Both the position numbers and the translations under genes were made by a program. The notes beneath the pieces were generated by a model that had not been told where the DNA came from, did not search any database, and was given only the letters and a program-made list of their open reading frames with translations. A stretch of 64,000 nt of DNA, from the NCBI RefSeq assembly GCF_013391765.2, contig NZ_JACBGI020000003.1, positions 1-64,000 of the forward strand. Direction: 5' to 3'. Shown here piece by piece: positions 8,157-17,807 of this stretch (its first letter is position 1; every line of letters starts with the position of its first letter). Source of the DNA: Thiomicrorhabdus heinhorstiae (GTDB lineage: Bacteria > Pseudomonadota > Gammaproteobacteria > Thiomicrospirales > Thiomicrospiraceae).

Positions 8157-9710
8157 CTAAGAGCCAAAAATAGGCAAGCCGTCATCACGGTAAATCTCGT
8201 AGGTGATGCCGCCACCATTTCCCGGCATTTGGCTTAATAGGTATTCATCCATCTGGTCTTGAACATCCTGAGGAATATATTCCACTAAAGCACCCAACAC
8301 AGGACCACTACTCCCCCCGCGTTGCGAATTAAAGTAGAAGCGTGTTCTTTGAGGGTTGAAAGCTAAACCAGTAATCTCTGATCCGGCATGTCCCAAAGGA
8401 TCCAAACGTACCAACGGCATCAATTCGTTTTCCGGTGTAATAACCACAGCTTCCAAGTTACCGCCATCTTCAGCTACCACGATATGATCGTGATGCGATT
8501 CGACAATCAAATTATCTACTCCGGTCAACACCGGATCTAAATAGAAGTCGTCGTCATATAGTACACTTAGCCCCTGAGTATCGACGTCATACTCCCAAAC
8601 CCTGTTATCGCCTTTGGTCGTAAAATACACTTTACCCTGGTGATACCAACAACCCTCGCCACCATGAAAAATAGTCGCATCAGCAACTTGATAGCGAGTT
8701 GGGTTATTTGGTTCGTAATCATAATCATCGCCGGCAAACACGCCCAAGCTTCCAATACCACCGATTAAATCGGCAATCGCACTTGGCGCATAACCGGCCA
8801 AATAGTCAGGGATATTTACCCATTCAATCGATAGAGTCGGAGGATTATTAATGGATAGCAGATCGGTATCTGCCAGTAAATTTCCATTCGCACTGACAAC
8901 CGCAACCTGTAACTTCCCTTTACTCAAATCGCCCTTGACCGAGCCATCCCAAGGCTGGAAATCCTCCGCTACAAAACGATAAAAACAGCCATCCGGCTGA
9001 TCTTCGGTCAAATAAATGGTTTTATTCAATGAATCAACTACTGCGGCTTCATGTTTAAAAATACCGAATTGATCATGGCGAATCGGATACTTCACTCCAT
9101 CAAACGTCCCTTCTCCTAAAGGATGGGTTTCCCAACTGGTGCCCGAACCGACTTCTTCACAAGATAACCAAGTACCCCATGGGGTAAAACCGCCAGCGCA
9201 GTTAGTGTTGGTGTTGTGTAAAATTTGATAGGCGTCGATGATATTGGCATCCTTGTCAAAACGAATCGCAATTGCGCCACCAACGACCGGAACCTCCTTG
9301 TTCACCACATGAATCCAGCCATCTTCATTTTCAGGATCGACAAAGCTATAAGAACCATCGGGAAACATCGGCAAAGGAGCTAAGAAGCCGGTATCACCGA
9401 TCGGCAAACCTGACTCGGCAATGACTCGTGACGAAAACCCTTGCGGTAAATAAAGCCCGTTTTCATCCGGAGTATCTCGGAGGGTTAAATCTAATTGCGG
9501 TGTATCTTGAGAAACATCATTGGTACTGTCCTGGCTGTCCGTCATTTTATCTGTATCTTCGTTCGATACGCTTTCAGATAAAGTACTGCTTTGACTACTA
9601 TTACAAGCGCTTAGCACCACAATAGGCATTGCCGTACCGGCAACCTGAAGACTGCGGCCCAAGAAAGCACGGCGGCTGAATTCTTCTTTCGAAAAAGGTT
9701 TTTTAGACAT
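8157..9710 (-). CDS. phoX: PhoX-family (DUF839) alkaline phosphatase, Tat lipoprotein
   Basis: PhoX enzymes are calcium/iron beta-propeller phosphatases that hydrolyse phosphomonoesters in the periplasm or outside. The 517-residue protein has a Tat signal (Arg13-Arg14-Ala-Phe-Leu) and a lipobox LSAC ending at Cys36. A Ser/Thr/Asp linker follows. Conserved DUF839 segments include TNTNCAGGFTPWGTWLSCEE, the HEAAVVD region, a FFARFHGGEGCW-like region (read here as TIFHGGEGCWYH), and GLAFNPQRTRFYF near the end. It is the first gene of the phoX-phoD unit; a four-repeat Pho box lies 48 bp upstream, so PhoB control in phosphate starvation is very likely. Confidence 0.88.
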   Translation of the reverse strand: MSKKPFSKEEFSRRAFLGRSLQVAGTAMPIVVLSACNSSQSSTLSESVSNEDTDKMTDSQDSTNDVSQDTPQLDLTLRDTPDENGLYLPQGFSSRVIAESGLPIGDTGFLAPLPMFPDGSYSFVDPENEDGWIHVVNKEVPVVGGAIAIRFDKDANIIDAYQILHNTNTNCAGGFTPWGTWLSCEEVGSGTSWETHPLGEGTFDGVKYPIRHDQFGIFKHEAAVVDSLNKTIYLTEDQPDGCFYRFVAEDFQPWDGSVKGDLSKGKLQVAVVSANGNLLADTDLLSINNPPTLSIEWVNIPDYLAGYAPSAIADLIGGIGSLGVFAGDDYDYEPNNPTRYQVADATIFHGGEGCWYHQGKVYFTTKGDNRVWEYDVDTQGLSVLYDDDFYLDPVLTGVDNLIVESHHDHIVVAEDGGNLEAVVITPENELMPLVRLDPLGHAGSEITGLAFNPQRTRFYFNSQRGGSSGPVLGALVEYIPQDVQDQMDEYLLSQMPGNGGGITYEIYRDDGLPIFGS

Positions 9711-9747
9711 AGATATTTCCGGTTTTTTAACTAAAAATTAAAAAAAG

Positions 9748-9753
9748 TCTATA
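9748..9753 (-). promoter_or_regulatory. Candidate -10 element of phoX
   Basis: TATAGA on the minus strand (4 of 6 to consensus) lies 4 bp downstream of the last Pho repeat. This is the arrangement expected when PhoB replaces the -35 contact. Confidence 0.45.
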
Positions 9754-9757
9754 AAAC

Positions 9758-9801
9758 TAAAATGACAGGTAGATGAAGGCTGAGTGACAGCGAAATGAAA
9801 T
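9758..9801 (-). promoter_or_regulatory. Pho box: four 11-bp direct repeats, PhoB site for phoX-phoD
   Basis: On the minus strand four consecutive 11-bp units begin at 9801, 9790, 9779 and 9768. Two carry perfect CTGTCA-type half-sites (CTGTCAC and CTGTCAT) and two carry weaker versions (ATTTCAT, CCTTCAT). The exact 11-bp spacing is the hallmark of PhoB binding. The box touches the nuo-side terminator and ends 48 bp before the phoX start. Confidence 0.85.
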
Positions 9802-9822
9802 AAAAAAAGCGCCGATTGGCGC
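9802..9822 (-). terminator. Rho-independent terminator after the DUF2818 gene
   Basis: GCGCC (minus strand) pairs with GGCGC around an AATC loop (9809-9822) and is followed by seven T. It is 32 bp downstream of the DUF2818 stop and separates it from the Pho box. Confidence 0.85.
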
Positions 9823-9853
9823 CTTTAAAAAGATGATCGATTAACTTTCCCCC

Positions 9854-10168
9854 TTAGCTCTTTTTCAGGAAAGCCGTGAGGTTATAACGATAAATGAACC
9901 CCGGGAATGCGAAGATCACGAACATGAAGAAAGTCACGGTATAAAATTCCCAATCCTGCGGAGAAACATGTCCCATGCTTTTCTTTTCCAGCATGTACGC
10001 TAATAAACCCGTTAGAGCAAAATAGGTCAGCCATTCGATCAAATTGATCACAATCGACTTAGTCTCCACTTTGATTACCAGGAACAGGCGGTTGGCTAAA
10101 ATGAAAGGAACATTTGCCAACACGATCGCTGTTACCAATAACAACCAAACAGCCTGATTCAAATCCAT
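9854..10168 (-). CDS. DUF2818 small membrane protein associated with complex I genes
   Basis: 104 residues with three hydrophobic segments (about 5-25, 42-60, 74-94), so an inner-membrane protein. The sequence fits the DUF2818 family, usually encoded right after nuoN in beta- and gammaproteobacteria. No function is established; a role near complex I is suggested only by position. Here it is separated from nuoN by a clear terminator (10229-10259), so it probably has its own promoter in the 110-bp gap. Confidence 0.78.
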   Translation of the reverse strand: MDLNQAVWLLLVTAIVLANVPFILANRLFLVIKVETKSIVINLIEWLTYFALTGLLAYMLEKKSMGHVSPQDWEFYTVTFFMFVIFAFPGFIYRYNLTAFLKKS

Positions 10169-10228
10169 AATTTGCTTTCCTTTGAATATTTATTATGTAG
10201 TGAGAGGATTTTAACCGATCTTAAGCAA

Positions 10229-10259
10229 CAAAAAAGCCCGTCGATTTCTCAACGGGCTT
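10229..10259 (-). terminator. Rho-independent terminator of the nuo operon
   Basis: AAGCCCGT / ACGGGCTT form an 8-bp stem (10234-10241 and 10252-10259) with a 10-base loop, followed by a T-run on the minus strand. It lies 20 bp after the nuoN stop. Confidence 0.88.
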
Positions 10260-10278
10260 CATCTTCAAACTAACTCAA

Positions 10279-11715
10279 TTATATGCTTAGGTAAGCCAGA
10301 TCGATGATTGTGCTTGGAAGCAAACCTAGCAACAACAAAACAATTGCCGTCAAACTCACCCCCCAATTCAGTGCCGGAGTGATCGCTTCAATCGGAGCCG
10401 AATCTTCCGGCTTATCGAAATACATCGACTTCACCACTCTCAAATAGTAGAAAGCACTGATAACCGCGGTGATAACCGCATATACAGCCAACCAGGTAAA
10501 GCCGGCTTTAACAACTTCCTCGATTACTAGAATCTTCGCCCAGAAGCCGATAAACGGAGGGATACCCGCCATCGAAAATAGCGTAATCAACATCATCAGG
10601 GCCAACCAAGGATTACGTGCATTCAATCCTTTGAAATCGACAATACGATCAAATTCGTTTCCTGCCTTTGACAGAGCGACGATCATACCAAATCCGGCAA
10701 CACCGGTAATGGCGTAGATGATCACATAGAACATGGCAGCAGAGAAACCGTCGGCAGTTGCTGCAAGAACCCCCATCAGCATGAAACCGACATGTCCGAT
10801 ACCGGAGTAGGCCAACATGCGCTTCAAGTTATCTTGAGCGATAGCGGCGATCGCACCAACACCCATTGACAAGATCGAAATCGCAATAAGTAATGATTGC
10901 CAATCCTCAACCAGACCAGGCATCGCTTCGTACAGCAAACGGTAAACCATTGCAAAACCGGCCAGCTTCGGAGCCGTACCCAGGTATAGGGTGACTGCCG
11001 TTGGAGAGCCGTGATAAACGTCCGGCATCCACATGTGGAAAGGTACTGCACCCAATTTGAATGCCAGACCGATTACCACAAATACCACACCGAAAGCCAA
11101 GACAATTCCATCGGCTTTACCGGAATTAATCACTTGCGCCATTTCAGGGAAGGTAATGGTTCCGGTCGCGCCGTAAATCATCGAGAAACCGTACAACAGC
11201 ATACCGGTAGCCAAAGCGCCCAGCACAAAGTACTTCATCCCTGCTTCGACAGCAGTACCGCTATTACGGCGCAGGGCGATCATCGCATACATTGCCAGAG
11301 ACATAATCTCCAGGCCCATGTACAGGACAATGAAGTTGTTCGCGGAAATCATCACGAACATACCGAGAATACCGAACAGTCCCAGGACAAAGAATTCACC
11401 GCTGTAGAACTTGTGCTGCAACAGATATTCGCGCGAGAACAAGAAGATCCCTAAAGAAACAATCAAAGTAAACAGTTTCAAAATATCCGCGAAACTGTCG
11501 CGTACGAAACTATCGTTGAAGGTGAATACCTGTTCGGTAGTGAAACTGGCTAAAATCAGGAAACCAACCACAACCAAGCTGATTTGAGTCGCATAATAGG
11601 TAGCAAATTGATAGCGTTTTGACCAAAAAGTATCCGCAACCAAAATAAACGACGCCAGTGCCAATAGCACCATTTCTGGCATTGCCGGTGCGAAAGATGG
11701 AATGACAAAATTCAT
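10279..11715 (-). CDS. nuoN: NADH-quinone oxidoreductase subunit N
   Basis: Membrane subunit of complex I and one of the three antiporter-like proton channels. It has 478 residues and about 14 transmembrane helices. The family lysine/proline motif AFKLGAVPFHMWMPDVYHGSP is split across about residues 215-236, and the second half carries the discontinuous-helix region LSMAGIPPFIGFW. Last subunit gene in the nuo order; it starts 24 bp after nuoM and is followed by a strong terminator. Confidence 0.95.
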   Translation of the reverse strand: MNFVIPSFAPAMPEMVLLALASFILVADTFWSKRYQFATYYATQISLVVVGFLILASFTTEQVFTFNDSFVRDSFADILKLFTLIVSLGIFLFSREYLLQHKFYSGEFFVLGLFGILGMFVMISANNFIVLYMGLEIMSLAMYAMIALRRNSGTAVEAGMKYFVLGALATGMLLYGFSMIYGATGTITFPEMAQVINSGKADGIVLAFGVVFVVIGLAFKLGAVPFHMWMPDVYHGSPTAVTLYLGTAPKLAGFAMVYRLLYEAMPGLVEDWQSLLIAISILSMGVGAIAAIAQDNLKRMLAYSGIGHVGFMLMGVLAATADGFSAAMFYVIIYAITGVAGFGMIVALSKAGNEFDRIVDFKGLNARNPWLALMMLITLFSMAGIPPFIGFWAKILVIEEVVKAGFTWLAVYAVITAVISAFYYLRVVKSMYFDKPEDSAPIEAITPALNWGVSLTAIVLLLLGLLPSTIIDLAYLSI

Positions 11716-11739
11716 ATTGTTAACTCACCTATATCCGAA

Positions 11740-13254
11740 TTAAAGTTTCGATGTGGTCGCTTGGACCAATAAGTTTTCAACAGAAGTATGCATCACTTCC
11801 ATTAACGGATTCGGGTAAATACCCAGCGCTACCACTGCTACCGCAAGGGTAGCCATAATCGCAAACTCGCGCTTGTTCAAATCCTGCAGACCTTCGACAT
11901 TTTCGTTGGTTACCGGACCGAAGAAGACGCGCTTAACCATCCACAAGGTATAGGCTGCACCGATAATCAACGTCAGAGCTGCCAGAGTACCGAACCAGAT
12001 ATTCGCTTTAAACGAGCTCATAATAACCATGAATTCCCCGACGAAACCGGAAGTACCAGGCAAACCGACGTTTGCCATCGCAAACAGCACCGCAAACATT
12101 ACGAACCACGGCATTTTATTGACCACACCACTATAGGCGGAAATTTCACGTGTATGCATACGATCGTACAGAACACCGATTGCCAAGAACATTGCGCCGG
12201 AAATGAAACCATGCGAAATCATCTGCACCATGGCCCCTTCCATACCCAACTGCGCACCTTGGATCGAACCGGTCTTCTCAAGGATGTCATACAAGACGAA
12301 CATACCCAGAGTCACGAACCCCATGTGCGAGATAGACGAATAAGCCACCAGTTTTTTCATATCGCTTTGTACCAGAGCAACCACACCGATATAAACGATC
12401 GCGATCAGAGACAGAAGAATCACCAGCCAATCCAAGCTCATGGAAGCATCCGGCGTAATCGGCAGGCTGAAACGAACGAAACCGTATCCACCCATCTTCA
12501 GCATGATCGCCGCCAGTACCACCGAACCGGCCGTCGGCGCTTCAACGTGCGCATCTGGAAGCCATGTGTGTACCGGGAACATCGGAATCTTAACCGCAAA
12601 GGCGATCAGGAATGCCAAGAAGATCAGAATCTGAGCGATCATACCCAACGGCATGGTTTGGAAATCCAGAATCGAGAAGCTACCTGATTGATAGAACATA
12701 TACAGGAAAGCAACCAGCATGAATACCGAACCGAAGAAGGTATATAGGAAGAACTTGATGGTTGCGTAAACGCGACGAGGCCCCCCCCATTTACCGATAA
12801 CGATATACATCGGAATCAGTAGTGTTTCCCAGAACACATAGAACAAGATCGAATCCAAAGCGGCGAAAACACCGACCATGATCCCGCCCATAATCAAGAA
12901 AGCACCCATGTATTGTTCGACGCGGTCTTTAATGACTTCCCACGCAGACGCGACCACCAGAACCTGAGTAAAGGTTGTCAACAAAACCAGCGGCATGGAC
13001 AAACCGTCGACCCCCAGGTAGTACTGAACACCAAAAGTAGGAATCCAAGGCACCTGCTCGACAAACTGCATTGACGCCGTGGTGGTGTCAAATCCGGTCC
13101 AAAGTGGAATCGAAAGAATAAAAGTCGCAAGAGCAGTGCCCAGCGATAACCACTTGGCAACCGTGTCGTTATTACGACCGGCAAAGAGTACCAGCAAACC
13201 ACCGATAATCGGCAGCCAGATCAAGGTACTTAAAATAGGAAAGCTTGTAAGCAT
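11740..13254 (-). CDS. nuoM: NADH-quinone oxidoreductase subunit M
   Basis: Antiporter-like proton-pumping membrane subunit of complex I, 504 residues with about 14 helices. The conserved Glu of the quinone-side channel is in the FYVFWETLLIPMY stretch (about 140), and the lysine/His channel motif is AVKIPMFPVHTWLPDAHVEAP (about 220-240). Lies between nuoL (35-bp gap) and nuoN (24-bp gap). Confidence 0.95.
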   Translation of the reverse strand: MLTSFPILSTLIWLPIIGGLLVLFAGRNNDTVAKWLSLGTALATFILSIPLWTGFDTTTASMQFVEQVPWIPTFGVQYYLGVDGLSMPLVLLTTFTQVLVVASAWEVIKDRVEQYMGAFLIMGGIMVGVFAALDSILFYVFWETLLIPMYIVIGKWGGPRRVYATIKFFLYTFFGSVFMLVAFLYMFYQSGSFSILDFQTMPLGMIAQILIFLAFLIAFAVKIPMFPVHTWLPDAHVEAPTAGSVVLAAIMLKMGGYGFVRFSLPITPDASMSLDWLVILLSLIAIVYIGVVALVQSDMKKLVAYSSISHMGFVTLGMFVLYDILEKTGSIQGAQLGMEGAMVQMISHGFISGAMFLAIGVLYDRMHTREISAYSGVVNKMPWFVMFAVLFAMANVGLPGTSGFVGEFMVIMSSFKANIWFGTLAALTLIIGAAYTLWMVKRVFFGPVTNENVEGLQDLNKREFAIMATLAVAVVALGIYPNPLMEVMHTSVENLLVQATTSKL

Positions 13255-13289
13255 GAATTCTATTTCCTTCTAATTTTTATTCTTTTAAT

Positions 13290-15263
13290 TTACCAAAGGA
13301 CCCATACCAGCATTGCTAGCAAACCGAAGATCATTACGAAGGCATAATGATAGAGGTAACCGGTTTGCGCCTGACGCAATGCCTGTGCCGAGTGAGCAAC
13401 GGCCATAAAGGTATTCGTAACCATACCCGTATCGATCATCTTGATGTCGATGACGCGGGTAAAGAATTCACCTAGACGACGTGTACCGTTTACGAAAACA
13501 ATCTCGTTCAGACGGTCGAAACCGTAAGCGTTATCCAACACATAGTAGCCGCGTGGGCACATCGACTTGATTTTCGCTGGGATATTCGGCTGCTTAATGT
13601 ACATCAACCACGCCAGGAAAACACCTGACAGCGCCAACAACACCGGCAATGTCATAAACGAGTGCAGAATCATATCCAGCACACCGTGGTAATAGTTGTT
13701 GTAAACCGCCATCATTGTATCGTTCTGTTCCAGAACCTGAATCGCATCACCGAAGTATTGACCGGTCAACATCGGTTCGATCATCGGCAAGCCCATCAAT
13801 ACTGCTGGAATCGACAATAGAATCAACGGTACGGTAACCACAGCAGGCGACTCTTTAATCTTATGCGTCTTCACATACTCGGACTCTTCCCCGTGGAAAA
13901 CGAGGAAGAACATACGGAAGTTATAGAAAGCGGTAACGAATACGCCCATGATTAACAAGACATACGCGAAGGTAGCACCGAAGCGCTCTGATTCGCCCAA
14001 AGCCAACAGGATACTGTCTTTCGAGAAGAAACCTGAGAAACCAGGGAAACCGATCAACGCCAGAGAACCGATCAGCATCGTCCAATAGGTAATCGGCATG
14101 TATTTCTTCAAACCACCCATCTGGCGAATGTCTTGAATGTGGTGCATGGCGATAATCACGGAACCTGCCGCCAGGAACAACAAGGCTTTAAAGAAGGCGT
14201 GAGTCAGTACGTGGAACATACCGGCCGCATATGCCGATGCACCCAAGGCTGCGGTCATATAACCCAGCTGCGAAAGCGTCGAATAGGCAACCACACGCTT
14301 GATATCGTTCTGGATCAAGCCCAGCATCCCCATCAGGAACGCAGTCAATGCACCCGTGATTAATACCACTGTCAAGGCAACTTCCGACAGCTCATAGGCT
14401 GGAGACAGACGCGCTACCATAAAGATACCGGCGGTAACCATGGTTGCCGCGTGGATCAAGGCCGAAATCGGTGTCGGACCTTCCATCGATTCCGGAAGCC
14501 AGACGTGCAATGGCATCTGAGCCGATTTACCCATCGCACCGACGAACAGCAAAATCAGCATCAAAGTCATCATCGACCACTCAACACCCGGCATGATTTC
14601 AATCATCACGTCACGCTGCGAGGTCAATTGCGCGAAGAATTCGTTGTAATCCATGGTGTTGAAATAGACAAACACCATCGCAATACCCAGAATGAAACCG
14701 AAGTCACCGACACGGTTTACCAGAAACGCTTTCAGGTTCGCTTGAATTGCCGATTCACGCTTCATATAGAAACCGATCAACAAATAAGAAACCAGACCGA
14801 CCGCTTCCCAACCGAAGAACAGTTGCAGGAAGTTATTGGCCATAACCAGCGACAACATCGAGAAGGTAAACAGCGAAATATACGAGAAGAAACGCTGATA
14901 GTAAGGATTGTGATGATCGTAGTCGTCATCGTGGTCCATGTAACCGATGGTATAAATGTGTACCATCAGGGAAACAAACGTCACCACCAGCATCATCGTA
15001 GCGGACAACTTGTCGATCATGAAACCGATTTCGAAGCGGATTCCGTCCGAGACCATCCAGGTGTACAAGGAAGCATTGTATTCCGCAGCCCCGTTAAAGA
15101 CGTACAACCAGAAAACATAAAACGACAGTACAGTCGAAATTGCCACACCGGCAATCGTCGCATAATGCGCGCCGGCACGTCCGACCTGACGTCCGAATAG
15201 ACCGGCAATCATCGAGCCGATCAGAGGCGCAACCAAAATAATCGTTAAAATCGTATGCAACAT
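13290..15263 (-). CDS. nuoL: NADH-quinone oxidoreductase subunit L
   Basis: Distal proton-pumping subunit of complex I, 657 residues with about 16 helices including the long lateral helix at the C-terminus. The channel motif GKSAQMPLHVWLPESMEGP (about 225-243) and the FFGWEAVGLVSYLL segment with its key Glu (about 140) are intact. Length and order are normal: eight bases after nuoK, before nuoM. Confidence 0.96.
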   Translation of the reverse strand: MLHTILTIILVAPLIGSMIAGLFGRQVGRAGAHYATIAGVAISTVLSFYVFWLYVFNGAAEYNASLYTWMVSDGIRFEIGFMIDKLSATMMLVVTFVSLMVHIYTIGYMDHDDDYDHHNPYYQRFFSYISLFTFSMLSLVMANNFLQLFFGWEAVGLVSYLLIGFYMKRESAIQANLKAFLVNRVGDFGFILGIAMVFVYFNTMDYNEFFAQLTSQRDVMIEIMPGVEWSMMTLMLILLFVGAMGKSAQMPLHVWLPESMEGPTPISALIHAATMVTAGIFMVARLSPAYELSEVALTVVLITGALTAFLMGMLGLIQNDIKRVVAYSTLSQLGYMTAALGASAYAAGMFHVLTHAFFKALLFLAAGSVIIAMHHIQDIRQMGGLKKYMPITYWTMLIGSLALIGFPGFSGFFSKDSILLALGESERFGATFAYVLLIMGVFVTAFYNFRMFFLVFHGEESEYVKTHKIKESPAVVTVPLILLSIPAVLMGLPMIEPMLTGQYFGDAIQVLEQNDTMMAVYNNYYHGVLDMILHSFMTLPVLLALSGVFLAWLMYIKQPNIPAKIKSMCPRGYYVLDNAYGFDRLNEIVFVNGTRRLGEFFTRVIDIKMIDTGMVTNTFMAVAHSAQALRQAQTGYLYHYAFVMIFGLLAMLVWVLW

Positions 15264-15271
15264 TTAACCAA

Positions 15272-15577
15272 CTACCCCTTCAGTGATCCAAGATCATCAA
15301 CATTGATGCTCTTACGATTACGGAACACAAGCACAATAATCGCCAAACCGATTGCCGCTTCAGCCGCAGCGACCGTCATAATAAAGAACACGAAAATCTG
15401 TCCTGTCACATCATTCAAATAGTGTGAAAACGCTACCAAGTTAGTATTGACCGCCAACAACAACAATTCGATTGCCATCAACAATACGATCACGTTCTTA
15501 CGGTTCAGGAAAATACCGGCCATACTGATCATGAACAATACGGCACCGAAAATTAGATAATCCGATAGTGCAATCAT
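15272..15577 (-). CDS. nuoK: NADH-quinone oxidoreductase subunit K
   Basis: Small membrane subunit of complex I (Nad4L homologue), 101 residues with three helices. Conserved glutamates lie in the second and third helices ([14 protein letters not shown] and [13 protein letters not shown]), which form part of the E-channel. The start overlaps the nuoJ stop by four bases, so translation is probably coupled. Confidence 0.95.
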   Translation of the reverse strand: MIALSDYLIFGAVLFMISMAGIFLNRKNVIVLLMAIELLLLAVNTNLVAFSHYLNDVTGQIFVFFIMTVAAAEAAIGLAIIVLVFRNRKSINVDDLGSLKG

Positions 15578-16218
15578 TTCTTATCCTCCTCTCCGGCTTC
15601 AACAATTGGCTGTTCTTTCACCGCATCCATTTTCACCATGCGGAAACGATCCGCAGCCAGGGTTTTCACTTGCTTATCAATATTCTGGTATAGAACTTCT
15701 GTTGTCGGACGACGACGCAATGTCAAGGCAATCGCAGCGACGATACCAACTAAAAGTAGTACCGCAGCCAGAACAAATGCATAGACGTGAACCGTATACA
15801 GAGGAACAGCGATCGCTTCGGTGTTGCTGAAGTCAGCCGCTTTCACATCTGGGGTACCGGTCACATCCAGCCCGAAATGCTCAGGCCCCAAAACCATATA
15901 CATCAAAGCAAAGATAGCCAACGCAGCCATGGCCCCTAGCGGGAGATATTTAGTAAAACCTTCCTTCAGAACGGCCATATTGATGTCCAGCATCATAACC
16001 ACAAACAGGAACAGCACCATAACGGCACCGACATAGACCAGAATCAGAACCAGTCCAAGGAATTCCGCCTGAGCGGTAATCCAAACACCGGCGGTAGAGA
16101 TAAATGCCAAAACCAGCCAAAGCGCAGCTTTAACCGGGTTTTTGACGGTAATCATCATTAATCCGGACACAGCCGCGATCGCAGCCAGCAGATAAAAAAT
16201 GAATTGTTCGAATGTCAT
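15574..16218 (-). CDS. nuoJ: NADH-quinone oxidoreductase subunit J
   Basis: Membrane subunit of complex I (Nad6 homologue), 214 residues with five helices. The conserved segment [20 protein letters not shown] (about 54-73) contains the pi-bulge helix that couples quinone chemistry to pumping. The C-terminal 45 residues are a charged cytoplasmic tail. It follows nuoI by 18 bp and overlaps nuoK by four. Confidence 0.95.
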   Translation of the reverse strand: MTFEQFIFYLLAAIAAVSGLMMITVKNPVKAALWLVLAFISTAGVWITAQAEFLGLVLILVYVGAVMVLFLFVVMMLDINMAVLKEGFTKYLPLGAMAALAIFALMYMVLGPEHFGLDVTGTPDVKAADFSNTEAIAVPLYTVHVYAFVLAAVLLLVGIVAAIALTLRRRPTTEVLYQNIDKQVKTLAADRFRMVKMDAVKEQPIVEAGEEDKK

Positions 16219-16236
16219 AAAACTGTCTCTTCTCGA

Positions 16237-16728
16237 TTATCGATACTTCGCATCGGCAGCACGATCGGCAGCAATCTGCTCTTCATACTTGTCGCCGAAA
16301 GCCAATAGATCTTCTTTCGTGCGGATATGTGGTCCACGCTCTTGAAACTCATATTCAAAGACGCGAGTCTCAACGATTGCGTCTACAGGACACGCTTCTT
16401 CACAGAAACCACAATAAATACACTTGAACATATCGATATCGTATTGGGTGGTACGACGGGTTCCGTCTTCACGCTCTTCCGATTCAATAGTAATCGCATT
16501 TGCCGGACAGACCGCTTCACACAATTTACAAGCGATACAACGCTCTTCACCATTTTCATAACGACGCAAGGCATGATGCCCGCGGAAACGTGGTGAAAGA
16601 GGTGTTTTTTCTTCCGGATAACGAACCGTAATCTTCTTTTTAAAGAGGTATTTTCCGGTAACGGACAAGCCTTTAAACAGCTCCGTTAACCCCCAAGTTT
16701 TAATTTGGTGTTTGATGGATCGAATCAT
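16237..16728 (-). CDS. nuoI: NADH-quinone oxidoreductase subunit I (two 4Fe-4S ferredoxin)
   Basis: Peripheral-arm subunit carrying clusters N6a and N6b that pass electrons to NuoB. 163 residues with two complete C-x2-C-x2-C-x3-C-P motifs: Cys64/67/70/74 and Cys103/106/109/113. The length is normal for the proteobacterial and mitochondrial type. It lies between nuoH (12-bp gap) and nuoJ. Confidence 0.96.
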   Translation of the reverse strand: MIRSIKHQIKTWGLTELFKGLSVTGKYLFKKKITVRYPEEKTPLSPRFRGHHALRRYENGEERCIACKLCEAVCPANAITIESEEREDGTRRTTQYDIDMFKCIYCGFCEEACPVDAIVETRVFEYEFQERGPHIRTKEDLLAFGDKYEEQIAADRAADAKYR

Positions 16729-16740
16729 GAAAACCTCTCA

Positions 16741-17805
16741 TTAATTAAACCAGGGACCGAAGCTGAAATATTTCATGGCTCCAACCACGAAAACCCAGAC
16801 AATCGTTAGTGGAATCAATACTTTCCATCCCAAACGCATCAGTTGGTCATAACGGTAACGTGGGAAGGTCGCACGTAACCATAAGAACACAAACAGTAGG
16901 AACGCAACCTTAATAGACAACCATGCTAATTGCGGAACCCAGGCAAACAGGCTTTCCAAAACAGGAATGCCTTCGAACGGCGATAACCATCCACCCAGGA
17001 ACATAATCGACGTCATAAATGAAATCAGAATCATCATGGCGTATTCCGCCAGCATGAAGACCCCGAATGTCATCCCTGAATAGTCAACGTGGAAACCGGC
17101 AACAATTTCCGCTTCACCTTCAATAACGTCGAAAGGTGTACGGTTAGTTTCCGCCAGACCCGAAATGAAGTAGACGAAGAACATCGGCAGCAACGGCAGC
17201 AAGTACCAATTCCAGACACCACCCTGTTGGCCGTTAACGATTTCGGTCAAGTTCATCGAACCGGCAATCATCAGTACGGTTACCAAAGCAAAGCCCATAG
17301 CAATCTCATAAGAGATCTTTTGCGCCGAACCACGCAATGCACCGAGGAAGGCGTATTTGGAGTTGGAAGCCCAACCGGCAACTACCGTTCCGTAAACCAA
17401 AATCGATGATACCGCTAGGACGTACAAGATACCGGCATTCAGATCGGTCACCACGACACCTTCGGAAAACGGAATCACCGCCCACACCGCAACCGCCGGA
17501 GCAATTGCCAGAATCGGCGCTAAAATAAACAGGTAACGGTTTGATTGCGCAGGGAAAATAACTTCTTTGGTCATCAATTTCAATGCATCGGCAATCGGCT
17601 GCAACAGACCAATCGGACCAACACGGTTCGGTCCCATACGAACCTGCATGTAACCGATAACCTTACGCTCGGCATAAGTTAACCAGGCGACGACCAGCAT
17701 AATCGGCAGAATGACCGCCACGGCTTGCAAAACCAGGGTAATGAGAATCGCTAACCAATCATAAAGAAAGCTTGATAAAAAAGCTTGCAAGGAATCAAAC
17801 ATCAA
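16741..17805 (-). CDS. nuoH: NADH-quinone oxidoreductase subunit H
   Basis: Membrane subunit at the junction of the arms that forms much of the quinone site. 354 residues with eight helices. Signature segments are [20 protein letters not shown] (about 46-65) and the acidic loop [20 protein letters not shown] (about 221-240). Starts two bases after the nuoG stop. Confidence 0.96.
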   Translation of the reverse strand: MMFDSLQAFLSSFLYDWLAILITLVLQAVAVILPIMLVVAWLTYAERKVIGYMQVRMGPNRVGPIGLLQPIADALKLMTKEVIFPAQSNRYLFILAPILAIAPAVAVWAVIPFSEGVVVTDLNAGILYVLAVSSILVYGTVVAGWASNSKYAFLGALRGSAQKISYEIAMGFALVTVLMIAGSMNLTEIVNGQQGGVWNWYLLPLLPMFFVYFISGLAETNRTPFDVIEGEAEIVAGFHVDYSGMTFGVFMLAEYAMMILISFMTSIMFLGGWLSPFEGIPVLESLFAWVPQLAWLSIKVAFLLFVFLWLRATFPRYRYDQLMRLGWKVLIPLTIVWVFVVGAMKYFSFGPWFN

Positions 17806-17807
17806 TC

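Noticed and set aside
14451-15200. 249-codon open frame on the plus strand
   Set aside because: Antisense to nuoL; extremely His/Gln/Arg-rich, as expected from reversed hydrophobic codons.
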